A DNA stretch of 55,000 nt, taken from Adiantum capillus-veneris. Lineage: Eukaryota; Streptophyta; Polypodiopsida; Polypodiales; Pteridaceae. A model generated the notes under the pieces. The model made no database searches, was not told where the DNA came from, and saw only the letters and a program-made list of their open reading frames with translations. Of the stretch, positions 45,719 through 55,000 are shown one piece after another (position 1 is the stretch's first letter; every line of letters starts with the position of its first letter). The stretch spans positions 153,561,057 through 153,616,056 of the forward strand of contig CM043952.1 of assembly GCA_014529385.2 (NCBI GenBank), read 5' to 3'. A program made the translations under genes and the position numbers.

Positions 45719-46290
45719 TGTTCTCTCTCATCCCCCCCCCTTGTAGGCTCACCCCCCTCCTTGTAGGGATCTTTTTGACTTTGGATGAGCAAGCCCCTTA
45801 GTCATCAAGCATGACTAAGCACTTGAAGTAGGGAGTGCTCCCACAAGCATCTCAGGCAAGCTTCTCAAGGCACCTCAAGCACCTTAATCATGCACCAAGT
45901 CAAGCACCTGAAGCATGGAGCCAGTCAAGCACCTCAAGCATGACAAACACCTTAAGCAGAACAAGCACCTCAAGCACGACAAGCACCTTGAGTTTGGGCC
46001 GCGTTCCCACCTCAAGATCAACCCTAGCTTACCTAAGGTCAAAGAACTTTTACACACATTATTGGAGGTCTTCAATGAAGATAACCCTAAGGTCTTATGC
46101 TCCATTGGTTAGCCTTGCTCTTGATAGACCATCTCCCATTTGGGCCCCTTTACTATTGGCCCCGTGTTGAGATAGATCTATAAGCACATATCTATATCTT
46201 AACACTTGTTCCCGTTTATTCTCCCACATTAAGTGATCAATTTAATATGAGAAAATCATTTGGGTTGGTTAGATATTAGATTTTATGACA
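44655..46290 (-). repeat. Putative 3' LTR of the chromovirus
   Basis: On the - strand it begins TGTCATAAAATC directly behind a purine tract (caagagagaggtaa, complement of 46291-46304) and would end CA at 44655, which is exactly where the flanking direct repeat stops. A TATA box (TATAAAAT, complement of 45112-45119) and a TG microsatellite (45679-45717) lie inside. Length is 1636 bp. There is no second copy in the window to confirm it. Confidence 0.6.
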
Positions 46291-46651
46291 TTACCTCTCT
46301 CTTGAAATCATAGTCGTCCTCGACTATGAGGTAGAAGAGATAAAGCCTTAGTCATTAGTCAATCGTACTTAGTGGGTAGAGGATCCCTTTTTTTACCCTA
46401 CGACATCTTTCCAAGATGGATGACTAATCCATTTGGTGCTTGGGAGACATAGCTGCCGCAAGCATGTCTGCTCTTTAGTCCATTTCATTCTCCCAAAGTA
46501 GAGTGACAAATTCTACTTGGTGTTTGAGAGACGTCGTCATCACAAACATGATTCTAAGCATGCATACTAGTTAAATTTGTGCACAATTAAAAAGAGGACT
46601 AGTCTTATAAGACAAAAACATGAGTCATTTAAAAGAAATTTGTATATTTGC
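46291..46651 (-). other. 3' untranslated part of chromovirus with polypurine tract
   Basis: Between the pol stop (46652) and the LTR. It contains the ctcgaggacga-like string (- strand, near 46315) that often precedes the polypurine tract in Ty3/gypsy elements. No coding region. Confidence 0.55.
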
Positions 46652-49600
46652 TTACTCTAATGTAGCATTGTAAGCATTGACAAGGTTCATACTATCCTTA
46701 AGTTGTACTTCTTGCATCCATCTAGCATCTTCAAAAGGATAATTTTTGAACTTAATAAGATACCGTCGGATTATCTTACCATGTTGTAGTACCTTGTCTT
46801 CATGCTGAAGGACAGCTTCGGGTTGTAGCACCTCTTCTTGGTCTTCAACTTCGGGAGGGTCTTCAATAATTGGTTCAGTTGGTGGCTCTACTTTGTAGGG
46901 CTTAAGTAGGCTTACATGAAAGGCATTGTGTATAAGCCAATGGTTGGGCAACTTGAGTTGATAAGCCGTCTCATTGATGGGCTTCAAGATTTGGAAAGGA
47001 CCATAGTATCTTTTTGCTAGTTTAGCATAATACTTTTGATGGCCCGTAGGATTTTTGCCCGTCGTTTGCCTTAATCGAGCCTTAGGAAACTTGAGTAAGA
47101 CTCAATCATTTTCTTTGAACATCAAGGCTCTTATGTGCTTATCAGCAGCAGCTTTTTGCCTTTGTTGAGAGATGGCTATAGCCTCCCTAATCTTTTGAAA
47201 AGATTCTTGTAGGTCATGGCTATACTCATCGGCGGCGAAGATCTTCCCATGTACTTTGAGTAGCAAGGGACTTTTAGGTCTTCCCTCTATGATCTCGAAA
47301 GGTGCTTTCCCTGTAGAAGTATGGATAGTATTATCGTAGGCATACTCTACTAGAGGTAAATACTTTTCCCATTGTGAGCGTTGATCTACTTCGGTAACAT
47401 AAGTCTTGAGTAGATCGAGTATCGTAAGATTGTCTATCTCACTTTGGCCATCCGTTTGTGGGTGATAGGCCGAAGAGAAATTCAATCTTGTTCCTAGATT
47501 TTCAAAGAGACCTTTCCAAAAATTACTGGTCATTCTAGGATCTCTATCTGACACGATGGATGTGGGTAATCCATGGTGCTTGAAAATCTGAGATATGAAG
47601 AGAGTTGCCATTTGATGTGCCTTAATAGTCTTTTTGACAGGAATAAAATGTGCTTGCTTGCTAAACCTGTCGACTATTGTCCATATTCCTGTATTCCCAT
47701 GGATAGACTTGGGTAATCCAAAGATGAAATCCATGGATATACTCTCCCATGGTGAATTTGGAATAGGCAATGGCTGGAGTAATCCAGGTTGCTTCCCTCT
47801 ATCATACTTGGTCTTTTGGAATACTACACATTTTGAAACATACTCTTGTATGTCCACTTTCATGGTAGGCCAATAGAAATACGTCTCTACTCCTCGGAGA
47901 GTAGGTTGAATACCTCTATGCCCTGCATATGGAGGAGCATGGGATTCATACATAACCTTCTCACGAAGGGAATGGGTAACACATAGCCTATTGTCGTGGA
48001 GAAGATAACCATCCTGCAAGGTGAATGGTTCCTCTTTCTTCCCCAAAGCAAGGGCTGACATTATGTCTCTAAAGTCAGGGTCAGTAGTATACTCATCTAT
48101 CATAGAGGATAGATCATTGTGAGTAGCTATAGACACCGCATTAACTTTTGGTCGTCGTGAAAGTGCATCGGCAACTTGATTGTGCTTACCAGCTATGTGA
48201 GCAATATGGAAATTAAATTGCGAAAGAAAATTTGCCCACCTCATTTGTTTGTCGGAAAGCTTGGTTTGCGTCATGAAATACTTGAGACTTTGGTGGTCGG
48301 TTCGTAGGATAAATGGAGTACCCAATAGGTAGTGCTTCCACGTGTCTAGGGCATGTAGAATAGCTAAAATCTCTTTCTCATAAATGCCCAAGACTCGTTC
48401 ATCACTATTGAGCCTTCGGCTCTCATATGCTATGGCATGCCCTTCTTGAAGCAAAACCGCTCCAAGGCAATCACCACAAGCATCACATTGGACCTCAAAT
48501 GGCTTTGAGAGATCCGGAAGCACGAGGACTGGTTGGGAAGTAAGCTTCTCTTTGAGTTTTTCAAAAGCATTTTGCTCCTTAGCAGTCCATACAAACTTAA
48601 CGTTCTTCTTTGTTAAGTCGTGTAGTGGTCGTGCTACTTGAGAGAATTTTGCTATGAAGCGTCTATAGTATGCACGCATACCAATAAAGCTTCTTAGCTC
48701 ATGTAGATTCCTTGGGTTAGGCCATGATTTTATTACCTCTAACTTTGATGGATCCATACGAATACCATCGTGAGAGATAATATGACCTAGATATTGAATC
48801 TCTTGAAGGAAGAATTCACTTTTCTTTTGGTTGAGAAAAAGTTTGTTCTCCCTCAAGGCTTGAAAAATAACTTGGAGATGTTGCTTATGTTCCTCCAAAG
48901 ACTTGGAGTAGATGATGATATCATCAAAGAACACTCCAGTGAATTTGCGATATGGTCTAAAAATTTTCTCCATGAGACGATTGAAAGTAGCTGGTGCATT
49001 AGTCAAGCCAAAAGGCATGACTAGATATTCATAAAGACCAAATGTTGTGCGAAACGCGGTCTTTAGGATATCTTCATCCACTATCCTTATTTGATGATAG
49101 CCACTCTTAAGGTCAATCCTTTTGAAGTAGGTAGAGCCTTGTAGCTTATCAAACAGATCTTCTACCCGAGGCACGGGAAATCTGTTTTTGATAGTGATAT
49201 GGTTTAGTGCTCGATAGTCCACACACATACGGTATGTACCATCTTTCTTTTGCACCAAAAGGACTGGAGAACAAAAGGGAGAGGAACTAGGCCTCACCAT
49301 CCCTTTGTCTACCAATTCCTGTACTTGCCTCATAATCTCCTCTTGTTGAGCTTGTGAGACTCGATAAGGAGGTTTGTTAGGCGGTGAGCTTCCTGGAAGG
49401 AGCTCAATACGATGGTCATCATCCCCTCATTTTGGAGGTAGGTCCATAGGGATATCATCGATGAACACATCTTGGAATCCTTTTAGAAAAGTAGACAAGT
49501 CTAACTCTTCTTGATTCCTATCATTTTCATTTGATGAAACATTATTAGCTTTTAGAGACTCTTTGACATAAATCATGTACGCAGAAACTGAGCTCTTCAT

Positions 49601-50283
49601 TGATTTATCAAAAGAAAGAGGATTTACAAGTGGAATAGTGCGACCACGCTCACTAGCATCTATATACATGTTCTTTCCCCTGTAGGTGAGGTAAATTCTC
49701 CTTTCAGGGAACTTCATGTTGGCAGCCATGCGATCAAACCATGGTGCCCCTAGGATAACATCCTGATGTTGGAGAGGAGAGATGAAGAAGTCTTCTTTGT
49801 CGACATAGCTTTGGACATGAAGCCTCAACTTCCCAATCAAGGGAGTAACGGAGGCTTGTTGTCCCTTGAAAGTTGCATCAACTGTTACTATATTTCCCAT
49901 CTCAAAAGCTTGAATGCCCAACTTGGTGGCCAACTCTATTGATATGAAGTTGAGAGTAGAGCCTGGGTCAAACAAGATGAAGGCATCATGCTCTCTTACC
50001 TTTCCCCACGCATAGGAAAGTGATGATCCTTTGCAATGAGCATCCTCTTTTGGAGCTTCGATGGTGGAAGCCCTAGGAGTCTCATTGCGAGTATTCTTCT
50101 TGGGGCAAGAACGATAGCCATGTCCTTGCTCCCCACACTTGAAACACTTATGGTCCTTGAGAAAAGCTTCAAGCTCTTCAGGAGAGAGTTTGTTTTTACC
50201 TTTGTAAACTCCCTTCTCATTAGGAAATTTCGGAGGTCATTTGGAGGGCCATATGAAGAGAGAGAAAAATAGAGCGCGTCCAA
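46652..50283 (-). pseudogene. Ty3/gypsy chromovirus Gag(partial)-Pol with chromodomain
   Basis: Reading leftwards: the end of Gag with a CCHC knuckle (CFKCGEQGHGYRSC, about 50100-50145); protease (LFDPGSTLNFI, about 49940-49975); RT (VDYRALNHIT, then FFDDIIIYS near 48920); RNase H (RTDHQSLKYF); integrase with HH-C finger, SMDFIFG, VSDRDPRMTS and GQSEIDN; and a C-terminal chromodomain (RRYLIKFKNYPFEDARWMQE, 46680-46770). The frame is continuous over 3.3 kb apart from in-frame TGA codons at 49427-49429 (after DLPPK, where families have Arg) and 47102-47104 (after FKEND, where families have Trp). The last zinc-finger Cys is Phe (CVVFQKTK). Gag is cut off at about 50283 and the 5' LTR is missing, so it is 5'-truncated. 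Confidence 0.92.
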
Positions 50284-50571
50284 TGAGCATGAAGGCTACG
50301 TTACGTAGGAAAGTACCTGGAAAGACTCAAAAAATAGGAAAATAGCATAAAACTTTCACGAAACTAGGATTGTAGCATAGTAATTTCCTTCCTTTTACCG
50401 AGCTTTTAGGTGCTTGCGTGTGGTCCCACTTCTGATATTCTCTCATGGTCATTAACGTACTGGAGGGTGACCATTAAGCCCGCACAAGATATTGGAATTT
50501 TGAAACACTTTCCCTCCATTAGAATGCTTTCAAAGTGAATCTCCCTCCACTAAAGCTTTTCTCTGAGAGTT
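50284..50571. other. Spacer upstream of the 50572 gene
   Basis: Unique-looking sequence between the truncated chromovirus and the ATG at 50572. It must hold any proximal promoter and 5'UTR, but I see no clear TATA box. Confidence 0.4.
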
Positions 50572-51992
50572 ATGGCATCCACGTCTTCTCGCCCAAGAGC
50601 CTCAAGGTGTTTACTGTCTCTCACACCAACAAACAACAACGGCACTTTGCCTAGAAGGCCAAGTAGTAGCATATCCTCAATTACAATACCAGCTTCAATA
50701 AGTGCAGACAACCAATGGGTTGGACAAAGGATAAACAAAGGTTCATGGGTCCTCATGCAACCAAGAAGACCCAAGAGGTCTAGTGGTATCAACGTTTACC
50801 GCTCAGCATGGAAGGCCAGGGTGTTGGATTTCAAAGTTGAGATCGGCAAAAGATCTGTAAAGGAAGTTCTTATTCAGCATGTGTTTACCCATCCAGAGGT
50901 GATAGCAAACGGTGGAAATGTATCAGATATACATCAACCACGTTGCAATTGTAAGTACTCTTGACATGTGAACTTACTGATACTCTCATTATAACTTTTC
51001 TTATATATTTTGCAATGTTTCTCCCGCTTGTTATGAGTAATGTTTCTACTCTTCACAACTCAATTACATTAGATTTGTCATTTGTACTTATTGATACTCT
51101 TAGTTTAACTCTTCTTATATATATTGCAGATGTTTATCCCTCTTCTTATGAGCAATGGGAGCCTGTGGAGTGCATAATAGGCCTCTTCCATGTTGTACAT
51201 GCCCATATTGGTTCTCTACAGTACTCAGAGAGGAGCAGCAGAAGATTGGCTGATGAGGGAATCTTTTTTTATGACCACTTTTACCAACTCAGCTCAGGGA
51301 ATAAGAATGGCATGTTGGTGAAACTGCCTCTACCAACCGATTGGAACACTGTGGACTGGCCAGTTCCCGAGGAAACAATGGTGGAGGCAATGCGAAGTAA
51401 GCTCTACAAGGATATACAAAGGTCTCTACGTAGCTCTATTCCTACCAAACTGGTTAGAATTGCAAACTTTTGTCCTGTTGCACTCTTCATAGAGCTGTTT
51501 CATAGCTACAACATCAGAGTTACAAAAACTATGTTCATGTGCAAGTCATTTCAGCAGTCATCCTGTGACAAACTTCTTGACAAAGGATGGTATGCAAAGG
51601 AAGAGATTGGTTTACGGTGCGAGGTTGCGCTTGATACTCTAGTTGTCAAGTACATGATTGCAAGTCAATCACTGTTACTCTCATTTTGGTATATGCGATC
51701 ACAAATGCTAAACGGTAAGTACATTCCTATGGACCAGGTTTCTGCAGGTTTGGAAGATAATCCTACTGTGGATGTGGAAGTGATTGATAAAGAGCATGGC
51801 CTACTATTGGTGGTTACAATAAGGGAGCTATGCAGTCTTCAGCATTTGCGAAATGATATCATTGAAGAGTCAATGGATCGGGAACTATCAGATTTTTCCT
51901 TTTTCTTAGCTGGCCGTAAGGTGATGCGGCGAAGAGAAAAAGATATTTTGTGCAAAGAGTTGGATGGTCGGGTTGAAGTAGTGTCAATGTAA
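50572..51992 (+). CDS. Two-exon gene, 413-aa protein of unknown family
   Basis: Exon 1 is 50572-50950 and exon 2 is 51130-51992. The 179-bp intron begins GTAAGT and ends TTGCAG and is phase 1; joining gives 414 codons with no stop until TAA at 51990. The N-terminal 45 residues are Ser/Pro/Thr-rich and probably disordered. A basic segment follows (QPRRPKRSSG, then WKARVLDF), and then a longer, probably globular part with YEQWEPVECIIGLFHVVHAH, PLPTDWNTVDWPVPEE and VRIANFCPVALFIELFHSYN. The C-terminus is charged (GRKVMRRREKD). There is no signal peptide, clear membrane span, zinc finger or catalytic motif I can name. It is intact beside decayed repeats and converges on the H3-Ulp1 gene with 271 bp between stops. 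The two may form a unit, but that is inference. Confidence 0.75.
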
Positions 51993-52115
51993 CAGATATT
52001 CTTGTAAACCCAAGTGTATACAAATGACTTTCAAAACATGAAGTTTATTGATCTCATTTTTCAATTGTGCCCATTGAAAAAGTGTGCTTGAAATACATTT
52101 CTTTACCACGTCAAA

Positions 52116-52237
<122 letters not shown>

Positions 52238-52263
52238 AGACAAGACAAAGACAGATAGAAGAA

Positions 52264-55000
52264 TCATCTTAATTCATTAGAAAGTACAAACTCGTCCGTG
52301 AACAATGGACTGAGATACAATTTCTGTAAGTATGGAATCAAAATGTCTTCAAGGTAAAAATCGAAGGAATGCCCCTCGAAAGAAGGTGGTGAGATAGTTG
52401 TTCCCGGCGGATTTAGTTCTCCCTTTTCAGGAGTATCATCAATTAGTAGTGTATTAGTTGCATCAAAGGGTACACCGATTTGGCTAAACGGTTTGTACAA
52501 AAGAGGTAATCCTGGTTTTTTAGGGTGGTAGTGGCCTTCAACGGTAACGCATTTTCTTTTATCATACAAAAAGGCAAAATCTGATGTGTGAGCTTGGCAT
52601 ACACTGCAAACTATTGCAACTAGTGGCGATAAGTTTTGCCTTTGCATTGAAGACCATATGCCAACTCTGAAGCGCGGAAGAAGAAACTGAATAAATTCCT
52701 TGGTTCCTGGACGAACCACGACTCGGCAAGTTCCCATCCGAAACGTTTGCAAATCCTCAAAGGGTCCTCTGTCACCGAGAGGCACCCGCATCAGCAGCAA
52801 TCCATTGACGTCCAAGATAATCAACCTCTGTAAAAGTTGACAAGTACATATAAGTAGTTAGCAGCTGAACATATTTTGCCATACTTGAATAGACATTACC
52901 GGAACAACCGTATCTACAGGTAGCAAGGGTCCATACTGGGTCTCTGTGGTGTTCATGTCGTTGTTGCTCTCCTCCGCTTTATCTTCATAGTCATCATTCA
53001 AATCTTCATGAGGGGTCTCCCCCATGGCCCTTTCTGCCTGATTCAAGCTTGATCGGGTTGCCTCATACATCCTTCCCTGATCCATATCATTTTGCTCATC
53101 CCTAGGCCTGCTTTCCTCATCCATATCCTTTTGCTCATCTATAGGCCTGCTTTCCTCATCTTGGGTTTCAGCCATAGGCTCTTTTGGCTCTTCCACTGGC
53201 TGACTTGGCTCTTTCATTGTCTCCTCTGGTTGAACCTTAGCAGCTTCCATATGCTCATTTGTCCTTTCCTCATCCTCGACTCTTTGATCTTCTGCTGATA
53301 GGACACCCTCGGCCCGATGCGATTCCACTGTATCGGATGTAGGGGATTGTCGTGGTGGCACGTCATGTTTTGTAAGATCAATAGTGCGCTCATCCAAGCC
53401 GCTATCTTCAAGCTCTCTAGGGCTAGACATAGTAAGCAGGTGTTGTATTAAACTTACCCGGTATCTTTGCAAATAATCATATGTGTAGTTTTTTAAAGCA
53501 CTCTGCAAAATTGAAAGACCACATGATCAGAATTCTTTTATAGACTAAACCAAAACTAACTGAATGCATTGCCAAATGGGTACCTTAGTCATGAAAGGTT
53601 TTAATGCAAAGTAGCTTTGCAGGACATATTCTGCATGGAGAAGACATCTCCAGCCGCAAGAATTCCCATCGGTTTGATTTGGGACAGGTACTTCTTTGAT
53701 TGGGGCCTTGTATAGTTCATACCTTCCACATAGCTTGCCATAGGCAAGCAACAACCTCTTTATACAACTGCACAAAGCAATGTCAAGATGTTAGCATGAG
53801 GCTTCAAATTTACATGGATATCTATAATAAACACTTTTTGATACAAGACACTTACAACCTAATTTCAGGGTGGGTTCCTTTTATTGAATTGAACACCCAC
53901 ACTGCTGGTTGGTCAACATCAAGGCATATGAGACTCCAGTGATGGTTGTTCTCATATGGGAAGATGATCACAGTAACTTCCAACATAGCACAGTGGAGAA
54001 ACCAGCTCTCAAAGGTCCCATATGGACTATTCTTTTGTCTAATAATTACAGACATTTGTGGGTCAAGGAGAAACACCTCTGTGTGAGTGTGCAATGGGAG
54101 TTGACTTTTGATCAGGCTGCAGAGACTCTACCTGAGTTAGCAAACCTATTATCTGAGTTTTCAAAGCTAGCAAGATAGTAACACTTACTTAAGACAAGCA
54201 TAGATAATTGTGTCTGAAATCTCAGCATCTGGATTCTGCAATAAATCAATGTCCACCTTTTCCAGAGCTAGCTTTCTGGTTCCATCTACAAATGGTATCT
54301 CTGCAAGCAAACCATTCTTCATTGAAAGTAGAGTTTCTTGATTCATTGCCTCTATAGACAGGGTCACATTGCACTCTGTTTGTTTCTGGGACTCCACTGC
54401 TACTTTTGCCTTCTCCTTAAGCTCTGCTTCCCTCATTTCCTCTGTTTGGCGAGCAATAGTCTCTGCCCTTGCCCTTGTATTCACATCATGTGTCACATCT
54501 ACAACTGTGAGTTGTGGCACTAGCTCCGGGGGGTATAACAAAATTTCCCTCATTTTCTTATCCTTGCAGACATTGGGGACCAGCAGTTTGTCATACCTCC
54601 ACCTTATTCTTTTCAATGTCTCACTATCTTTGTCCATTATAGTAACCCTGTGGCCATGGGCTGCAACAATGGTCATGTCACTGAAGTACTCCAGTAGGAA
54701 GTCCTCTGCTGCTTCCTGTAGAGCCATTAATGCCACCACCTTCCACCTTTTGGTGCCCCAGGTAGCTTCATCACATATGGACCTCACCATCCTCTGGAAG
54801 GGCAGCTTTGGTATGCATAAATCTACACATTTCTGTGCCTTTCTGATTTCTCTGAAAAGTCCCATGCAGGTTTGCAGCTTCTTCATCCTTGGCCCTTTCA
54901 GAATTTTATTTGGTTTTCCAAGTCTTTTCTTTGGGGTTGCAGATCTACCACTTGCTTTCGATGCTAATCCTGGACCCTTGCCTACCTTCCTTGCAGTGGC
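52264..55000 (-). CDS. CENH3-like histone fold + Ulp1-type protease + FCP1/NIF-like HAD domain, 5'-partial
   Basis: Exons (leftward): 55000-54189, 54116-53856, 53767-53584, 53502-52900, 52827-52264. All introns are GT-AG (72, 88, 81, 72 bp) and phases agree, giving 807 residues plus stop; only a few N-terminal residues lie beyond the window. Residues 1-45: H3-like tail with TARK. 46-136: H3 fold (LFREIRKAQK, KLPFQRMVRSI, ALMALQEAAEDFLLEYFSD, HGHRVTIMDKD, KRIR). The first loop is one residue longer than in H3 and has Trp86, as in plant CENH3. 272-445: Ulp1/C48 protease, His330 (NNHHWSL), Asn347 (VFNSI, usually Asp), Gln389 and Cys395 (NQTDGNSCG). 446-620: acidic linker with ERTIDLT (SUMO-interaction-like) and a 13-residue tandem repeat. 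621-807: HAD domain (LDVNGLL, GIWSS, LLIDDTPEK); the usual second Asp is Asn628. Likely nuclear; the function is not known to me. Confidence 0.87.

Noticed and set aside
50036-50272. Plus-strand 78-codon frame
   Set aside because: Antisense shadow of the chromovirus zinc-knuckle region.
51249-51262. Second hammerhead core (CTGATGA) in the 50572 gene
   Set aside because: No GAAA at a suitable distance and no pairing stems; it encodes LADEG in an open frame.

Overview
The window reads as nuclear DNA of a land plant. The Ty1/copia and Ty3/gypsy elements are of plant type. One primer-binding site matches the 3' end of plant tRNA-Asp. There is a decayed PPR gene, the HAD phosphatase domain is of the plant NIF type, and long GT/GA/CT/AT microsatellites are frequent. 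A Penelope-like element (PLE) makes a non-angiosperm (fern, lycophyte or conifer) more likely. That lineage guess is an inference from repeat content and is weak.

Layout. (1) 1-7105: microsatellites, a broken + strand copia gag/protease (805-2040), a broken - strand copia gag-pol with a putative LTR (2041-6647) carrying an internal 370-bp duplication, and a gypsy-leader remnant. (2) 7106-34052: a nested retroelement block. Its base is a Penelope-like element present as two head-to-tail partial copies with a hammerhead-ribozyme motif at their junction (30651-30698). Copy A is interrupted by a solo LTR (7241-8361, TSD gcga) and by a 19.4-kb LTR element (9164-28524) that has Gag and protease but no visible reverse transcriptase or integrase. 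The left LTR of that element is itself split by a Tat-like gypsy element (9647-18359, TSD acgt) whose LTRs are nearly identical. (3) 34053-44654: decayed pieces, namely a 3' LTR-like segment, two LINE-ORF1-like remnants, a copia RNase H remnant, a PPR pseudogene, two adjacent large hairpins in front of a TATA box, a SINE-like segment and a 193-bp direct duplication. (4) 44655-50283: a 5'-truncated Ty3 chromovirus (- strand) with one 1.6-kb LTR. (5) 50572-55000: the only clearly intact genes, two convergent spliced genes.

The most interesting object is the - strand gene at the right edge (52264 to beyond 55000). Five exons join in frame with consistent phases and no stop. They encode a histone H3-like domain that looks most like plant CENH3, including an H3-like tail, then a Ulp1-type cysteine protease, an acidic linker with a SUMO-interaction-like motif, and an FCP1/NIF-type HAD domain. 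I know of no described protein with this architecture. Its convergent neighbour (50572-51992, 413 aa, two exons) has no family I recognise. Whether the two act together, or belong to one mobile unit, is open.
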